From Vulcanimicrobiota bacterium (GTDB lineage: Bacteria > Vulcanimicrobiota > Vulcanimicrobiia > Vulcanimicrobiales > Vulcanimicrobiaceae), in contig JAFANA010000116.1 of NCBI GenBank assembly GCA_019232905.1, positions 1-44,013 of the forward strand: a stretch of 44,013 bases of DNA, written 5' to 3'. Under the pieces are notes generated by a model. It saw only the letters and a program-made list of their open reading frames with translations, ran no database searches and had not been told where the DNA came from. Shown here one piece after another: positions 16,207 to 25,278 of the stretch. The position numbers and the translations under genes are program-made. How positions within the stretch are numbered: the stretch's first letter is position 1; every line of letters starts with the position of its first letter.

Positions 16207-18588
16207 TTAGAGCGCGTTCGCGAGGGCCCAGCCCTTGGGAGTGCCGATGCCGGCAGCTTGATTGTAGTGCGAGGCGTTACACGAGTAGGCAATATTGTTG
16301 CCCGACGTGCACGGCGTGTAGTAGCTGTTATAACCGGTCGACTGGAAGAGGCTGTAGATCGTCGAGTTCAGCCAGCCGAGCTTCGTCCCGTGCAGCTGGT
16401 CGGCTTCGAGGAACAGCGCAACCGACGCCGGCGACGACCATGACGTGCCGAGGTACTCGCCCCAAGCGCCGCCTGTATAGACGGCGACGGGGTCGAACGG
16501 CAACGAGATGTCGGGCTGATTGCGGCCCGACGCGATCATGCCGGTGATGCCACTCTGCCAGCTCGGGAGCGCGACGACCGTCGAGACGCCGCCGCCGCCG
16601 TAGCACATGCCGCTCGCGCTGCCGCACGTCGAGCTGCCCGCCGTCACCGACGTCAGCACGCCCGAGCTGTTGTACGCGAAGTTCACGCCGCCGATCGACG
16701 TAAAGTACGGATCGCCCGCCGGTGCGCTCACGCCCTCGGCATTGTTGTTCGATCCGCACTCGTTCGATCCGGAGTCGCCGGAGGAGGCCGAGAATTCGAC
16801 GCCTTCCGCGGCGCCTTGTTGCGCGATCGAGTTCGTCGCCGATTCGAACGGCGTATCGCTCGATTCACATCCGCCGAACGACGAGTTGACAGCGACGGCC
16901 TTGCCGTCGGTCAACGCCTGATTGTAGGCGTCTTCGATGGCTTGATCGGTCAGCGATCCCATGTCGTAGACGATGATGTTGGCGCCGGGCGCGAGGCCCG
17001 AAATGGTCTGCACGTCGAGATCCGTTTCCGGATCGTCGCCGCTGCCGCCGCCGTCGACGGCTTCATTCGTGATCGTGCCGGTTTGCGTGACGCCGGCTGC
17101 CGAGAGATACGTCTTTACGTAACTTGTGTTGACCGGATCGTCGATGATGACGGCGGCGGTTTCACCCGCGCCGTTGCAGCCGTGCTGCACGGGGAAGTCA
17201 AACGGCTTCGCAACGCCCGTTGCAAGCGTACCGCTCGAATTCGAAAGCGGACCGTTGAGCGCCGCAGCACCATTGCAACCGGAAGCCGGCGTTGACGTGG
17301 GCGTCGGTGTCGGAGCCGGCGTGCTCGTCGGTGTTGACGTCGGATGCGGCGTCGGGGTCGGCGTCGGTTTTGCAGTGGGCGTTGGTGACGGCGTCGGAGT
17401 CGATGTGCCGCCGCTGAGCGTCAACGCGGTCGAGTCGATGAAGAAGTCCGTTTCGTAGCCGCCGTTTTGTTGCGAGGTCCACTTCAACGTCGTGCTCTGG
17501 CCCGCGTACGACGACAGATTGACGGTTTGCTTCACGTAGTAGCCGTTGGTCTGGTTGACGTTCGAGAACGACTGTACGGTCGTACCATTTGCCGTGAGCT
17601 TCAGCGTGTCGATCGCCGAGTTCGGCTCGTTGCTTCCAATGTACAGATAGTACGTCAGTGTCGCAGTACAGCCGGCCGGAATCGACACGGTCTGCTGGAG
17701 ATAATCCGTTTCCGGCGACGTGTAGCCGTCGAGCCACGCAAACCAATTGCCTTGATACGCGTAGGGGGAGTAGTTCGTAATGACCCCCGACGTCGTAGTC
17801 CAATCAACGTTTCCGGATTCAAATCCGGGGTTAAGCAGCAATTGGCCCGAGCATCCCGATGCCATCGTGCGCATTGCTTCCGGCAACTCTTTGCCCGGCG
17901 ATCCACCGGCCGGCTTCGTGCCGGGTTGCACGTTTATTTGCGAACGCGTTACACCGCCGTCTTGATCGACTTGCGTTTCGGCGATGACGACGTTGCTGAG
18001 CGAAGCGGTATGCACGTACTGCGCGATCGACGACGGAATCGTCGCCGGTTTCAAGTTCGCGAACCGGAGGCCGTACTTGCCTTGATTCACGTTGTGCATT
18101 TCCGTACTAAAGAAATGCTCGACGGTTGCGCTGGGGGCCGACGCGTCGATCACCGTGCGGTTCGAGTACCGCTTCGTGATCGTGAACCCGGCCTGCTGCA
18201 GGGCCGTCAGCACGGCTTGTTCTTGCTGCGCCGTGGGGGCGTAGTACGCGTTGAATGCAGCGGGCGTGAGGAATTGGTGTCCGCCGTGCGCTCCGCTCTG
18301 CTGCGCGATGAACGCATCCAGCTCCGCCTGATGGTTGTAATTGAGCACGATCGCGACCGTGACCGGCGACGATGCGCCGCGGCGTCCCGCATCCGAATAT
18401 GCAAGACGGCCGCGAGTCATCGGAACTGAGACCGCTTGCGCCGTAGACGCGGGGTTGTTCCCCGTAAGACCTTGTGATGAAGACGTTGACGATCCGGCTG
18501 AAGGCAGCGACGAACTTCCGCCACTGCATGCAGCCAGGGCCATGGCAAGGGTCAGTGAACCCGCCATGACCCTGTTGAGTCTAAGCAT
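16207..18588 (-). CDS. Lipoprotein S53-family peptidase (sedolisin/pro-kumamolisin) with inserted beta-sandwich domain and Thr-Pro linker
   Basis: Exported acid-type serine-carboxyl protease. ATG 18588 follows GAGGTG five bases upstream. The 793-residue precursor has a lipoprotein signal ending LAAC, a pro-kumamolisin activation domain (about 65-210), a Cys-containing jelly-roll-like insert (about 244-392, starting LLNPGFESG), a Thr/Pro-repeat linker (393-435) and the S53 catalytic domain (436-793). Catalytic residues fit sedolisin: Glu521 and Asp525 (E-x3-D), and Ser716 in GTSWSSP; SSGDSG is also present. The usual calcium-site Asp near the C-terminus is not evident, although GIGTPKG is. The order with insert and linker between propeptide and catalytic domain is unusual. 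It is likely an outer-surface or periplasmic nutrient protease. Confidence 0.9.
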   Translation of the reverse strand: MLRLNRVMAGSLTLAMALAACSGGSSSLPSAGSSTSSSQGLTGNNPASTAQAVSVPMTRGRLAYSDAGRRGASSPVTVAIVLNYNHQAELDAFIAQQSGAHGGHQFLTPAAFNAYYAPTAQQEQAVLTALQQAGFTITKRYSNRTVIDASAPSATVEHFFSTEMHNVNQGKYGLRFANLKPATIPSSIAQYVHTASLSNVVIAETQVDQDGGVTRSQINVQPGTKPAGGSPGKELPEAMRTMASGCSGQLLLNPGFESGNVDWTTTSGVITNYSPYAYQGNWFAWLDGYTSPETDYLQQTVSIPAGCTATLTYYLYIGSNEPNSAIDTLKLTANGTTVQSFSNVNQTNGYYVKQTVNLSSYAGQSTTLKWTSQQNGGYETDFFIDSTALTLSGGTSTPTPSPTPTAKPTPTPTPHPTSTPTSTPAPTPTPTSTPASGCNGAAALNGPLSNSSGTLATGVAKPFDFPVQHGCNGAGETAAVIIDDPVNTSYVKTYLSAAGVTQTGTITNEAVDGGGSGDDPETDLDVQTISGLAPGANIIVYDMGSLTDQAIEDAYNQALTDGKAVAVNSSFGGCESSDTPFESATNSIAQQGAAEGVEFSASSGDSGSNECGSNNNAEGVSAPAGDPYFTSIGGVNFAYNSSGVLTSVTAGSSTCGSASGMCYGGGGVSTVVALPSWQSGITGMIASGRNQPDISLPFDPVAVYTGGAWGEYLGTSWSSPASVALFLEADQLHGTKLGWLNSTIYSLFQSTGYNSYYTPCTSGNNIAYSCNASHYNQAAGIGTPKGWALANAL
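17283..17411 (-). repeat. Thr-Pro repeat-encoding tract in the sedolisin gene
   Basis: Tandem imperfect repeats of GTCGG/GGCGT type encode a linker of about 43 residues made almost only of Thr, Pro and Ser. It separates the beta-sandwich insert from the catalytic domain. Such tracts are prone to slippage, so length variation between strains is likely. Confidence 0.8.
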
Positions 18589-18650
18589 GAACGCACCTCG
18601 CAAAAGCAGCAATACACCGCGCGCATCGGCGCACGTTAAATCACCGTAAT

Positions 18651-18722
18651 GAAAAAACGAGGGCTGGAATAAGCGCTAACCCTCACGTAGATGCAATTTA
18701 CACTTATGCGAGGGCTAGCGCT
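18651..18722 (-). terminator. Terminator with competing upstream arm (attenuator-like)
   Basis: On the minus strand, downstream of the small lipoprotein gene, three arms occur in order: A (18722-18710, AGCGCTAGCCCTC), B (18684-18672, GAGGGTTAGCGCT) and C (18665-18659, AGCCCTC), followed by GTTTTTTC. B with C makes a 7-bp terminator stem plus T-run. A with B makes a 13-bp stem with one wobble and would block the terminator. Arm A begins 16 bases after the lipoprotein stop, so a terminating ribosome could mask it. The sedolisin gene starts 60 bases further on. Confidence 0.6.
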
Positions 18723-18738
18723 TCGTTGGTTGCTTCCC

Positions 18739-19212
18739 CTATTGTAGCGTGAACGTTCCGCCCGGAATGTTCATCGCCGTGCAGCTGGAGCTCGGGACGT
18801 TGAGCGCGGCCTGCAACTGGGTCCCCGGGTTGAAATTCACGTAGAGTGAATTGACCAATCCGACCGCTTCGTACGTTGGATTCGGAATCGTCGCCGGCGC
18901 AGACCCGGCCGGCAATTGGCTCGCCGGAATGACAACCAACAAATTTGCAGTCTGCGCGACGTTTCCGGTGTTTGCCGTATTTGTAAGCTGAAGATTGTAT
19001 TCGTTCGCCGGTAATGGTGAACTCACGGCAACGACGATCTCGGAAATCGTTCCTGGAACTTTCGTTGCGCCGGGTGCCGGATAGATGAGTTGCGATGTGA
19101 CGTTGGGATTGCACGTTGGCCCGGGCGTCGGAACGGCGCTCGGGTTCCCATTGCAGGCTACCAGACCAATCACGGCAAGGACGCCGGCTGCGAAGAGCGT
19201 GCGTTTCAGCAT
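18739..19212 (-). CDS. Small lipoprotein of unknown function
   Basis: No known domain recognised. The 157-residue precursor has a lipoprotein signal with the lipobox GLVAC at about residue 20, then a Pro/Thr-rich stretch and a beta-rich domain of about 115 residues with two further Cys (early TCNPN and late SSSCTAM) that could form a disulfide. The motif run PAPGATKVPGTISEIVV resembles Ig-like or bacterial surface beta-sandwich starts. ATG 19212 is five bases after the hslU stop, so it is probably co-transcribed with hslVU. It is followed by the attenuator-like terminator. Confidence 0.7.
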   Translation of the reverse strand: MLKRTLFAAGVLAVIGLVACNGNPSAVPTPGPTCNPNVTSQLIYPAPGATKVPGTISEIVVAVSSPLPANEYNLQLTNTANTGNVAQTANLLVVIPASQLPAGSAPATIPNPTYEAVGLVNSLYVNFNPGTQLQAALNVPSSSCTAMNIPGGTFTLQ

Positions 19213-19217
19213 GCGAC

Positions 19218-20657
19218 TTAGAGGATGTACCCGGACAGGTCGGCATTCTGAACGACGTCTTGCAAGCGATCGCGTACGTACGCGCCGTCGATCCTGACGG
19301 TGCCTGTGGTTTCCGGCGCGTCATAGCTGACGCCTTCGAGCAGCCGCTCGAGCACGGTGTGCAAACGGCGGGCGCCGATGTTCTCGCTCTGTTCGTTGAC
19401 CTGCATGGCGAAGGTCGCGATCTGAGCGATCGCATCGTCGGTGAATTCGAGCGTGACGTCCTCAGTGCCGAGCAGTGCCTTGTACTGTTCGATCAGTGCG
19501 TTTTTCGGCTTCGTGAGAATCGTCCTGAAGTCGTCGGCAGTGAGTGAATCGAGCTCGACGCGAATCGGAAAACGGCCCTGCAGTTCAGGAATGAGATCCG
19601 ACGGTTTGCTGATGTGAAATGCGCCTGCAGCAATGAACAGCACGTGATCGGTCTTAATCGATCCGTGTTTGGTCGTAACCGTCGAGCCCTCGACGATCGG
19701 GAGAATGTCGCGTTGCACGCCTTCGCGCGAAACGTCGGGTCCGCGCGAACCTTCGCGTCCGGCAACCTTGTCGATTTCGTCGATGAAGATAATGCCGTCT
19801 TCGCCCGCGCGGCGGAGTGCTTCGCGTTTCACGGCATCCATGTCGATGAGTTTCTGCGCTTCTTCTTGCGCGAAGATGCGCCGCGCTTCAGCGACCGTGA
19901 CGCGCTTCTTGCTGCGTTTTTTCGGCATCAGACCGCCGAGCATCTCACCGAGATCGCCGCCGCCCATGCCGCCTTGATCCATACCGCCGCCGATCACGCC
20001 GATCGGTAAAGTCGGCGTTTCTTCGACGTCGATTTCGATCAAGCGGACGTCGTAAAAGCCGCTCTCGATTTCGCTGCGCGTCTGCTCGCGGATACGTTGC
20101 AGCTCGCTCTGCGGCGCCGACGGAGGCGCCGGAGGCGGTTGCGTCGGCTGGAAGTTGTTCCCGAAAATCGAGCCCAACGTTGCGGCAAACGGATTGTTTC
20201 CGCCTTGGGGCTGACGCTGGGCCGTTTCCGGCTGCAACACGTCGATGATACGCTCGACGGCTTGTTTCTCAGCGAGATCCGCAACTTCGGTACGGCGTTC
20301 TTCCGTCACCATACGCACTGCCGCTTCGACGAGGTCGCGCACCATCGATTCGACGTCGCGGCCGACATAGCCGACTTCGGTATATTTCGTCGCTTCGACT
20401 TTGACGAAGGGCGCACCGACGAGACCGGCAAGCCGTCGCGCGATTTCGGTTTTGCCGACGCCCGTCGGTCCGATCATCAAGATATTCTTCGGCGTGATTT
20501 CTTCGCGCAAATCTTCACGCACGCGCGCGCGCCGGTACCGGTTGCGCAGGGCGACGGCGACGGCTCGCTTGGCGTTCGCCTGGCCCACGATGTACTTATC
20601 GAGTGCTTCGACGATTTGCCGCGGCGTCAAACTCGTCGTTTCGCTTACGGCCGTCAT
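19218..20657 (-). CDS. hslU: ATP-dependent protease ATPase subunit HslU (ClpY)
   Basis: AAA+ unfoldase that feeds substrates into HslV. It has 479 residues, with Walker A GPTGVGKT (63-70), Walker B IIFIDEID, the pore motif GYVG (in TEVGYVGRD) and a C-terminal tail ending GYIL that docks into HslV. The intermediate domain carries a Pro/Gln/Gly-rich insertion (about 150-250, with [12 protein letters not shown]), typical in length for the family. Its ATG shares a base with the hslV stop (TAATG), so the two are coupled. Confidence 0.97.
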   Translation of the reverse strand: MTAVSETTSLTPRQIVEALDKYIVGQANAKRAVAVALRNRYRRARVREDLREEITPKNILMIGPTGVGKTEIARRLAGLVGAPFVKVEATKYTEVGYVGRDVESMVRDLVEAAVRMVTEERRTEVADLAEKQAVERIIDVLQPETAQRQPQGGNNPFAATLGSIFGNNFQPTQPPPAPPSAPQSELQRIREQTRSEIESGFYDVRLIEIDVEETPTLPIGVIGGGMDQGGMGGGDLGEMLGGLMPKKRSKKRVTVAEARRIFAQEEAQKLIDMDAVKREALRRAGEDGIIFIDEIDKVAGREGSRGPDVSREGVQRDILPIVEGSTVTTKHGSIKTDHVLFIAAGAFHISKPSDLIPELQGRFPIRVELDSLTADDFRTILTKPKNALIEQYKALLGTEDVTLEFTDDAIAQIATFAMQVNEQSENIGARRLHTVLERLLEGVSYDAPETTGTVRIDGAYVRDRLQDVVQNADLSGYIL

Positions 20658-21184
20658 TACAGGGTCTCCACGGTGATGTCACTATTGGTGTAGATACAAA
20701 TCTCCCCGGCAATCTCGAGCGCCTTACGCGCAATCTCTTGCGCGGATAGATCGCTATTGCGCACGAGGGCTGCCGCTGCTGCTTGAGCGTACGGACCGCC
20801 GCTCCCGATCGCAGCGATGCCTTCATCGGGCTCGATCACGTCGCCCGTGCCCGAGAGAACGAAAAGATGTTCGGGCGTACCGACGATTAGCAGCGCTTCC
20901 AATCGCCGCAAGGCGCGATCCTGACGCCAGTCTTTTGCAAGCTCTACGGCTGCGCGCGTGACGTCTTTGAATTCGTTGTATTTGTTCTCGAACTTCTCGA
21001 GCAGCGTGATGCCGTCCGCAGCCGAGCCGGCAAAACCGGCCACGACCTTGCCGCCCGCAATTTTGCGCACTTTGCGCGCGCTGTGTTTGACGATCGTCTT
21101 ATCCAATGTAACCTGGCCGTCGCCTGCAATTGCTAACGCGCCGTTGCGGCGGACGGCAACGATCGTCGTCGATCGAATTCTCAT
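20657..21184 (-). CDS. hslV: ATP-dependent protease peptidase subunit HslV (ClpQ)
   Basis: Proteasome-like threonine peptidase forming a double hexamer with HslU. It has 175 residues. The catalytic N-terminal Thr is expected at residue 6 after removal of a short MRIRS propeptide, as the following TIVAVRRNG matches the family start. Other signatures: [25 protein letters not shown] and GEICIYTN. First gene of hslV-hslU-lipoprotein, divergent from the SIMPL genes with 79 bases between starts. Confidence 0.96.
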   Translation of the reverse strand: MRIRSTTIVAVRRNGALAIAGDGQVTLDKTIVKHSARKVRKIAGGKVVAGFAGSAADGITLLEKFENKYNEFKDVTRAAVELAKDWRQDRALRRLEALLIVGTPEHLFVLSGTGDVIEPDEGIAAIGSGGPYAQAAAAALVRNSDLSAQEIARKALEIAGEICIYTNSDITVETL

Positions 21185-21263
21185 ATCGTCACGCTGTTAC
21201 CCGAAAGGACGTTCGAGAGTTTCAAGAAAGGCTCGCTCGCTCTATACTTCAAAGAAGGGCGCG

Positions 21264-21839
21264 ATGAAGAAGACGCTTGTTCTCCTTGCTCTTGCATTTT
21301 CGCCTGTAGCCGTCGGAGCGCAAGCCGCTGCGCCGCTTCGCGCCGTACAACCGGCGGGCTCCAACGGGCGCGGGATCACCGTCAACGGCTCCTCGGTTCT
21401 ACGCATTCCCGCGTCGTCAGCGCGGATCACGCTCGATGTCTCCTCCACAAACAACCAAGGCTCGCTCAACGTCCGTGCGGCTTCCGCCGTCATTACGGTC
21501 GGCGCGGCGGTGGCGGGTATGAACAACGTTCGATTAAACTCGGCTCGCGTTGAATTAAAGAACGGCGACTGCGCGAAGCCGCTCGCTAATGCTCGCGCGA
21601 ACGCAATCGACGCCGCGCACGAAAAAGCAGCCCTTATCGCAAAACAACTCGGCGTGTCGCTCGGACCCGTCATCAACGCCGGCGCATTCGATCAGGTCAA
21701 CACGGACGGCAGTTGTATGTCGCAGTATTTTGTCGGACCGATGGGCGCGCAGTTCCCACCCGGCAGCGATAACACCGACGCGGATTACGTAACGGTAGCC
21801 GTCACCTCAAACGTAACGATCACCTACGGGATCAAGTAA
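21264..21839 (+). CDS. Exported SIMPL-domain (DUF541) protein, copy 1
   Basis: From ATG 21264 (AGAAGGG four bases upstream) the precursor has 191 residues, with a signal peptide ending GAQA (about 1-20) and a SIMPL/DUF541 domain: ITVNGSSVLRIPASSARITLDV at its start, then a helix rich in Ala where argument-like KAALIAKQLGVSLGPV matches the conserved region, and a C-terminal VTITYGIK. Two Cys (in NGDC and GSC) are shared with copy 2. SIMPL proteins are periplasmic or outer-membrane proteins of mostly unknown function. It shortens the usual domain: a central strand block is missing. The next gene starts directly after its stop. Confidence 0.72.
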   Translation: MKKTLVLLALAFSPVAVGAQAAAPLRAVQPAGSNGRGITVNGSSVLRIPASSARITLDVSSTNNQGSLNVRAASAVITVGAAVAGMNNVRLNSARVELKNGDCAKPLANARANAIDAAHEKAALIAKQLGVSLGPVINAGAFDQVNTDGSCMSQYFVGPMGAQFPPGSDNTDADYVTVAVTSNVTITYGIK

Positions 21840-22517
21840 ATGAGGCAACGATATCTCATCGCGGTTCTGACGGCGTGTCTGCTGCCCATCGCGGCCGCTG
21901 CGCAACAAGTGCACGTCGAGCAGTTCAATAAACCCTCCGGGCCTGCGCGAGGAATCACCGCGACGGAAAGCTTCTCCGAGAAGCTGCCGGCCGATGAAGC
22001 AACAATTACGGTCGGCATCATGTCGCCAACGGCCAACGCTCCGACTCAGCCTCAACTGCAGCAGATCGCCGATAGCTTTACGAAGGCCGGGTTCGCCTCT
22101 GCGAACGTATCGAAGCAAGTGATGGGAGTAGCTGGGATCGGTCCTTCGATGTCCTCCGTTTCGGTCAGCGCTGCAACTGCGGCCACGAGCCCGGCGGAAT
22201 TCCCGTTCTCCATGAGCCGAGTACAGCTTCGAGCGAATGATTGCGCGGATGCGCTGGATCGAGCTCGCGTCGCGGCGATCGCGAAGACTCGCGCGAAAGC
22301 ATTGACGATCGCGCGTGAGATCGGGGTCAAACTTGGCGCTATTCAAGCGCTGAACGACCAAGAGCGATTGTCGCCGGACAACAGCTGTACCTCGGATTTC
22401 GGTATCGGTCCGGCAAGCTCGACATTCATGATGTCGTCGACAGGACAGACATCGCCGGACGATTACGCCTCGGTGATCGTCACGTCGACCGTGACGATCA
22501 CCTACGCAATCAAATAG
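21840..22517 (+). CDS. Exported SIMPL-domain (DUF541) protein, copy 2
   Basis: A tandem paralogue of copy 1, its ATG abutting the previous TAA with no gap. The 225-residue precursor has a signal peptide (about 1-21, ending AAAAQ) and the SIMPL domain: GITATESFSEKLPADEATITVG, a segment with QLQQIADSFTKAGF, then ARAKALTIAREIGVKLGAI and the same C-terminal VTITYAIK. Cysteines in ANDC and NSC mirror those in copy 1, so a conserved disulfide is plausible. Function unknown; the arrangement suggests the two products form a hetero-oligomer. Confidence 0.75.
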   Translation: MRQRYLIAVLTACLLPIAAAAQQVHVEQFNKPSGPARGITATESFSEKLPADEATITVGIMSPTANAPTQPQLQQIADSFTKAGFASANVSKQVMGVAGIGPSMSSVSVSAATAATSPAEFPFSMSRVQLRANDCADALDRARVAAIAKTRAKALTIAREIGVKLGAIQALNDQERLSPDNSCTSDFGIGPASSTFMMSSTGQTSPDDYASVIVTSTVTITYAIK

Positions 22518-22519
22518 CA

Positions 22520-23896
22520 CTACGCGAACGCGTGCTGGACCTGCCCCTCGGGACTCTCCTCGAGCAGGTCGTCTTTCGATGCGGCTTCGAGCGTTTGACC
22601 GTTTGGTTCTGGAAGCATCGTCCAGGTAACGAATAATCCGGCAATTGCCATCACGGCGGCCGTAATCATCGGTCCAGGCAAGTCGAATTTCGCAAGCAGG
22701 AGCGGGAAGGCGAACGCGCCGATTGCGGCGCCTATTTTTGCCGCGCAGGCGGCTATGCCGTGACACGTCGTGCGAATTCGCGCCGGAAATATCTCCGCAG
22801 GATAAATGAAGGTGGTCGTATTCGGCCCGAACTCCGTAAAGAAGTAATTGATGCAGAAGAGCACGAGGAACGGCCACGTGTTCTTTGCTCCGCCCGGGAT
22901 CAGGGCGAGCGCAATGAAGGATAGCGCCATCATCGCAAACCCGAGCAGTTGAATGTGCTTGCGACCAAAGCGGTCCATGCCCCACGTTGCGAGGACGTAT
23001 CCCGGCAGCGCCGCTACGACAAACACGATGAGCGTGTACCAGGTGCTTTGGAGCGTCGATGCGTGCGGCACGATCGACTTGATGATAAGCGGACTCGAAA
23101 TAGTATTTCCATAGTAGGCGACATCCATGACGAGCCAGGCGATGCTGACGCCCGCCAGCCATTTTGCGATCGTCCGGTCCGCGAGGTACTTACGCAGCGT
23201 CGAAAACGACCACACGTTGACCTTCTCACCTTCTTGTTTCTTCTGCTCCGCGCGTTGAATGAGCTGAAAGCGTGGCGTTTCATTCAAGCGGCGGCGCATG
23301 TAGAACACGGCGAGCGGAGGAAGCGCACCGAGCCCGAGTAAGAGACGCCATGTAAGATCACCGCTGATGTGCGCACTTAAGAGTGCGACGGCGAGGAGCG
23401 GTCCGATGATCAATCCCAACGCCTGCATCGTGAAAACGAGACTGACGAGCATACCGCGATTGAACTTGCCGGCATACTCGCTTGCGATGGTTGCGCTGAC
23501 CGGGTAGTCACCGCCGATACCGAGGCCTAAAACAAAGCGGAAGATGACGAGCCACACGATCGACGGTGACAACGCTGACGCGACGGCCCCCGCTGCAAGC
23601 ACGAGCACTTCCACGCCGTAGATGAAGCGGCGTCCAAGCACGTCGGCGATTCGGCCGAAGATCAGTGAACCAAGTGCAGCGGAGAGAAGCGCAGTCGCAC
23701 CTGCGATCGCGGTCCAGGTTGTTCCGATATGCCACTCTGCCGAAATCAGCTTCAACGCGACGCCGATAACGAAGAGGTCATACGCGTCGGTGAAAAAACC
23801 CATCCCCGAAATCAGCACGATGAGCCATTGATCGCGCGAGATCTCGCGGTCGTGAATGTGATCGAAAACTTTTGACGGGGCGGTTGTTGCGGACAT
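22520..23896 (-). CDS. MFS transporter, sugar/phosphate-symporter type
   Basis: A 458-residue, twelve-helix major-facilitator transporter. ATG 23896 is chosen because GGAGG sits five bases upstream; a TTG at 23908 is in frame but inferior. Signatures: GFFTDAYDLFVIG in helix 1, GRIADVLGRR in the 2-3 loop, GLGIGGDYPVSATIASE in helix 4 and PAEIFPARIRTT after helix 10. This set resembles the phosphate:H+ symporter and organic-acid transporter branches; the substrate cannot be told from sequence. It stands between trmFO and the SIMPL genes, ends two bases from copy 2 (convergent), and has no obvious pathway partners. Confidence 0.88.
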   Translation of the reverse strand: MSATTAPSKVFDHIHDREISRDQWLIVLISGMGFFTDAYDLFVIGVALKLISAEWHIGTTWTAIAGATALLSAALGSLIFGRIADVLGRRFIYGVEVLVLAAGAVASALSPSIVWLVIFRFVLGLGIGGDYPVSATIASEYAGKFNRGMLVSLVFTMQALGLIIGPLLAVALLSAHISGDLTWRLLLGLGALPPLAVFYMRRRLNETPRFQLIQRAEQKKQEGEKVNVWSFSTLRKYLADRTIAKWLAGVSIAWLVMDVAYYGNTISSPLIIKSIVPHASTLQSTWYTLIVFVVAALPGYVLATWGMDRFGRKHIQLLGFAMMALSFIALALIPGGAKNTWPFLVLFCINYFFTEFGPNTTTFIYPAEIFPARIRTTCHGIAACAAKIGAAIGAFAFPLLLAKFDLPGPMITAAVMAIAGLFVTWTMLPEPNGQTLEAASKDDLLEESPEGQVQHAFA

Positions 23897-23934
23897 TGGA
23901 GCCTCCAATTCCGCAAGCTCCTTCCCGCGTTACA

Positions 23935-25278
23935 TTAAGCGAAGATTGTCTTCGCCTGGAGTTCGCTCCTGAATGCTTCCAATGCATTGAGCGCACGCTC
24001 TGCCATCAAGCGGCGGCGCTCTTTCTTGTCGCGGATGTTGCGCTGGAGCGGCGGGAACGGCGCCCAGGTGACGTTTGCCGGTTGGAAGTCATGCGTTTCC
24101 GTATTCTGCAAATGCGCTACGACCGCGCCTAAAGCGGTCTCGCGCGGGAATTCGACCGGCGGCAACCCGAGGATTGCTCGCGCCGCATGAATTCCGGTCA
24201 TCGCGCCGCACGCGGCCGCTTCGACGTAGCCTTCGGCGCCGGTGATCTGCCCTGCGAAATAGACTGCAGCGCTGCCGCGCAGACGCAGATGCGAATCGAG
24301 CAGCCGCGGTGAGTCGATGAACGTGTTGCGATGCATGACGCCCAAACGCAACCATTCGGCGTTCGCTAAGCCCGGTAGTTTGCCGAACGCTTCCTTTTGC
24401 GCGGGCCACGACAGGCGGGTTTGGAAGCCCACGATATTAAACGCGGTTCCTTCGACGTTCTCTTTGCGCAGTTGCACGACGGCATACGGCGTCTTGCCCG
24501 TGCGCGGATCGCGCAAGCCCACCGGCTTCAACGGTCCGAACCGCAACACGTCGTCGCCACGATCCGCCATCTCTTCAATGGGAAGGCAGCCCTCGAAGTA
24601 CTTCGTTTGCGCTTCGAAATCTTTGGGTTGGTGGCGCTCGAGCGTCCGCAGATCGTTCAAGAGTCGCAGATACTGCTCTTTATCGAGTGGGATATTGAGA
24701 TAATCGTCGCCGTCGCCTTTTTCATACCGTGACTTCCGGTACATCGGCGTTTCATCAATCGAATCAGCCGACACAATGGGCGAAGCCGCATCAAAATAGT
24801 GCAGCCGCCCCGTGTCATCCTGAGCTTGTCGAAGGATCGCATCAATATCACGCAGCAGCGCATCACCCGGAAGCGGGCCGCACGCGACGATCACCGGACG
24901 ATCGCGCGGAATCTCGGACACTTCTTCCCGATGCAATGTAATGCGCGGATGCGATGCAATGCGCGACTCGACCGCCGCAGCGAACCGGTCGCGATCGACG
25001 GCGAGCGCACCGCCTGCGGGCACGGCCGCTTCGCGCGCCGAGGTAACGATCACCGAATCGAGACGCGCGAGTTCTTCTTTCAGTAACCCGACCGCGTTTT
25101 CGAGGGCCGCACCGCGCAACGAATTACTACAGACGAGTTCTGCAAGATGCGCCGTCTTATGCGCAGGCCCGCTGCGAATCGGCCGCATCTCGTAAAGATC
25201 GACGTCCACGCCAAGCTGCGCTGCTTGCCACGCTGCTTCACAACCGGCAAGTCCGCCGCCGATGACCGTTAGGCGCAA
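23935..25278 (-). CDS. trmFO: Folate/FAD-dependent tRNA-U54 methyltransferase TrmFO
   Basis: Makes ribothymidine at position 54 of tRNA with methylene-THF and FADH2. The 447-residue protein has the N-terminal FAD-binding GGGLAGCEAAWQ, then VCSNSLRG, YFDAASPIV and GQITGAEGYVEAAA. The start is TTG 25278, overlapping the hicB-like stop by 10 bases. Odd: the coding region contains a 25-base copy of a dispersed repeat (24811-24835), read in frame as LRQAQDDT, at a place where the family has a variable loop before the conserved YFDA. The enzyme should tolerate this surface insertion. Confidence 0.95.
   Translation of the reverse strand: MRLTVIGGGLAGCEAAWQAAQLGVDVDLYEMRPIRSGPAHKTAHLAELVCSNSLRGAALENAVGLLKEELARLDSVIVTSAREAAVPAGGALAVDRDRFAAAVESRIASHPRITLHREEVSEIPRDRPVIVACGPLPGDALLRDIDAILRQAQDDTGRLHYFDAASPIVSADSIDETPMYRKSRYEKGDGDDYLNIPLDKEQYLRLLNDLRTLERHQPKDFEAQTKYFEGCLPIEEMADRGDDVLRFGPLKPVGLRDPRTGKTPYAVVQLRKENVEGTAFNIVGFQTRLSWPAQKEAFGKLPGLANAEWLRLGVMHRNTFIDSPRLLDSHLRLRGSAAVYFAGQITGAEGYVEAAACGAMTGIHAARAILGLPPVEFPRETALGAVVAHLQNTETHDFQPANVTWAPFPPLQRNIRDKKERRRLMAERALNALEAFRSELQAKTIFA
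24811..24835 (+). repeat. Dispersed 25-base repeat, copy inside trmFO
   Basis: Core CCTGAGCTTGTCGAAGG. It matches 24 of 25 bases of the inverted copy at 25509-25533. This sequence family is widespread in bacterial genomes as a short interspersed repeat. Inside trmFO it is translated in frame (minus strand). Confidence 0.85.

Noticed and set aside
17283-17411. Assembly artefact in the Thr-Pro tract
   Set aside because: Units differ from each other and keep frame, and such linkers are normal in secreted proteins.
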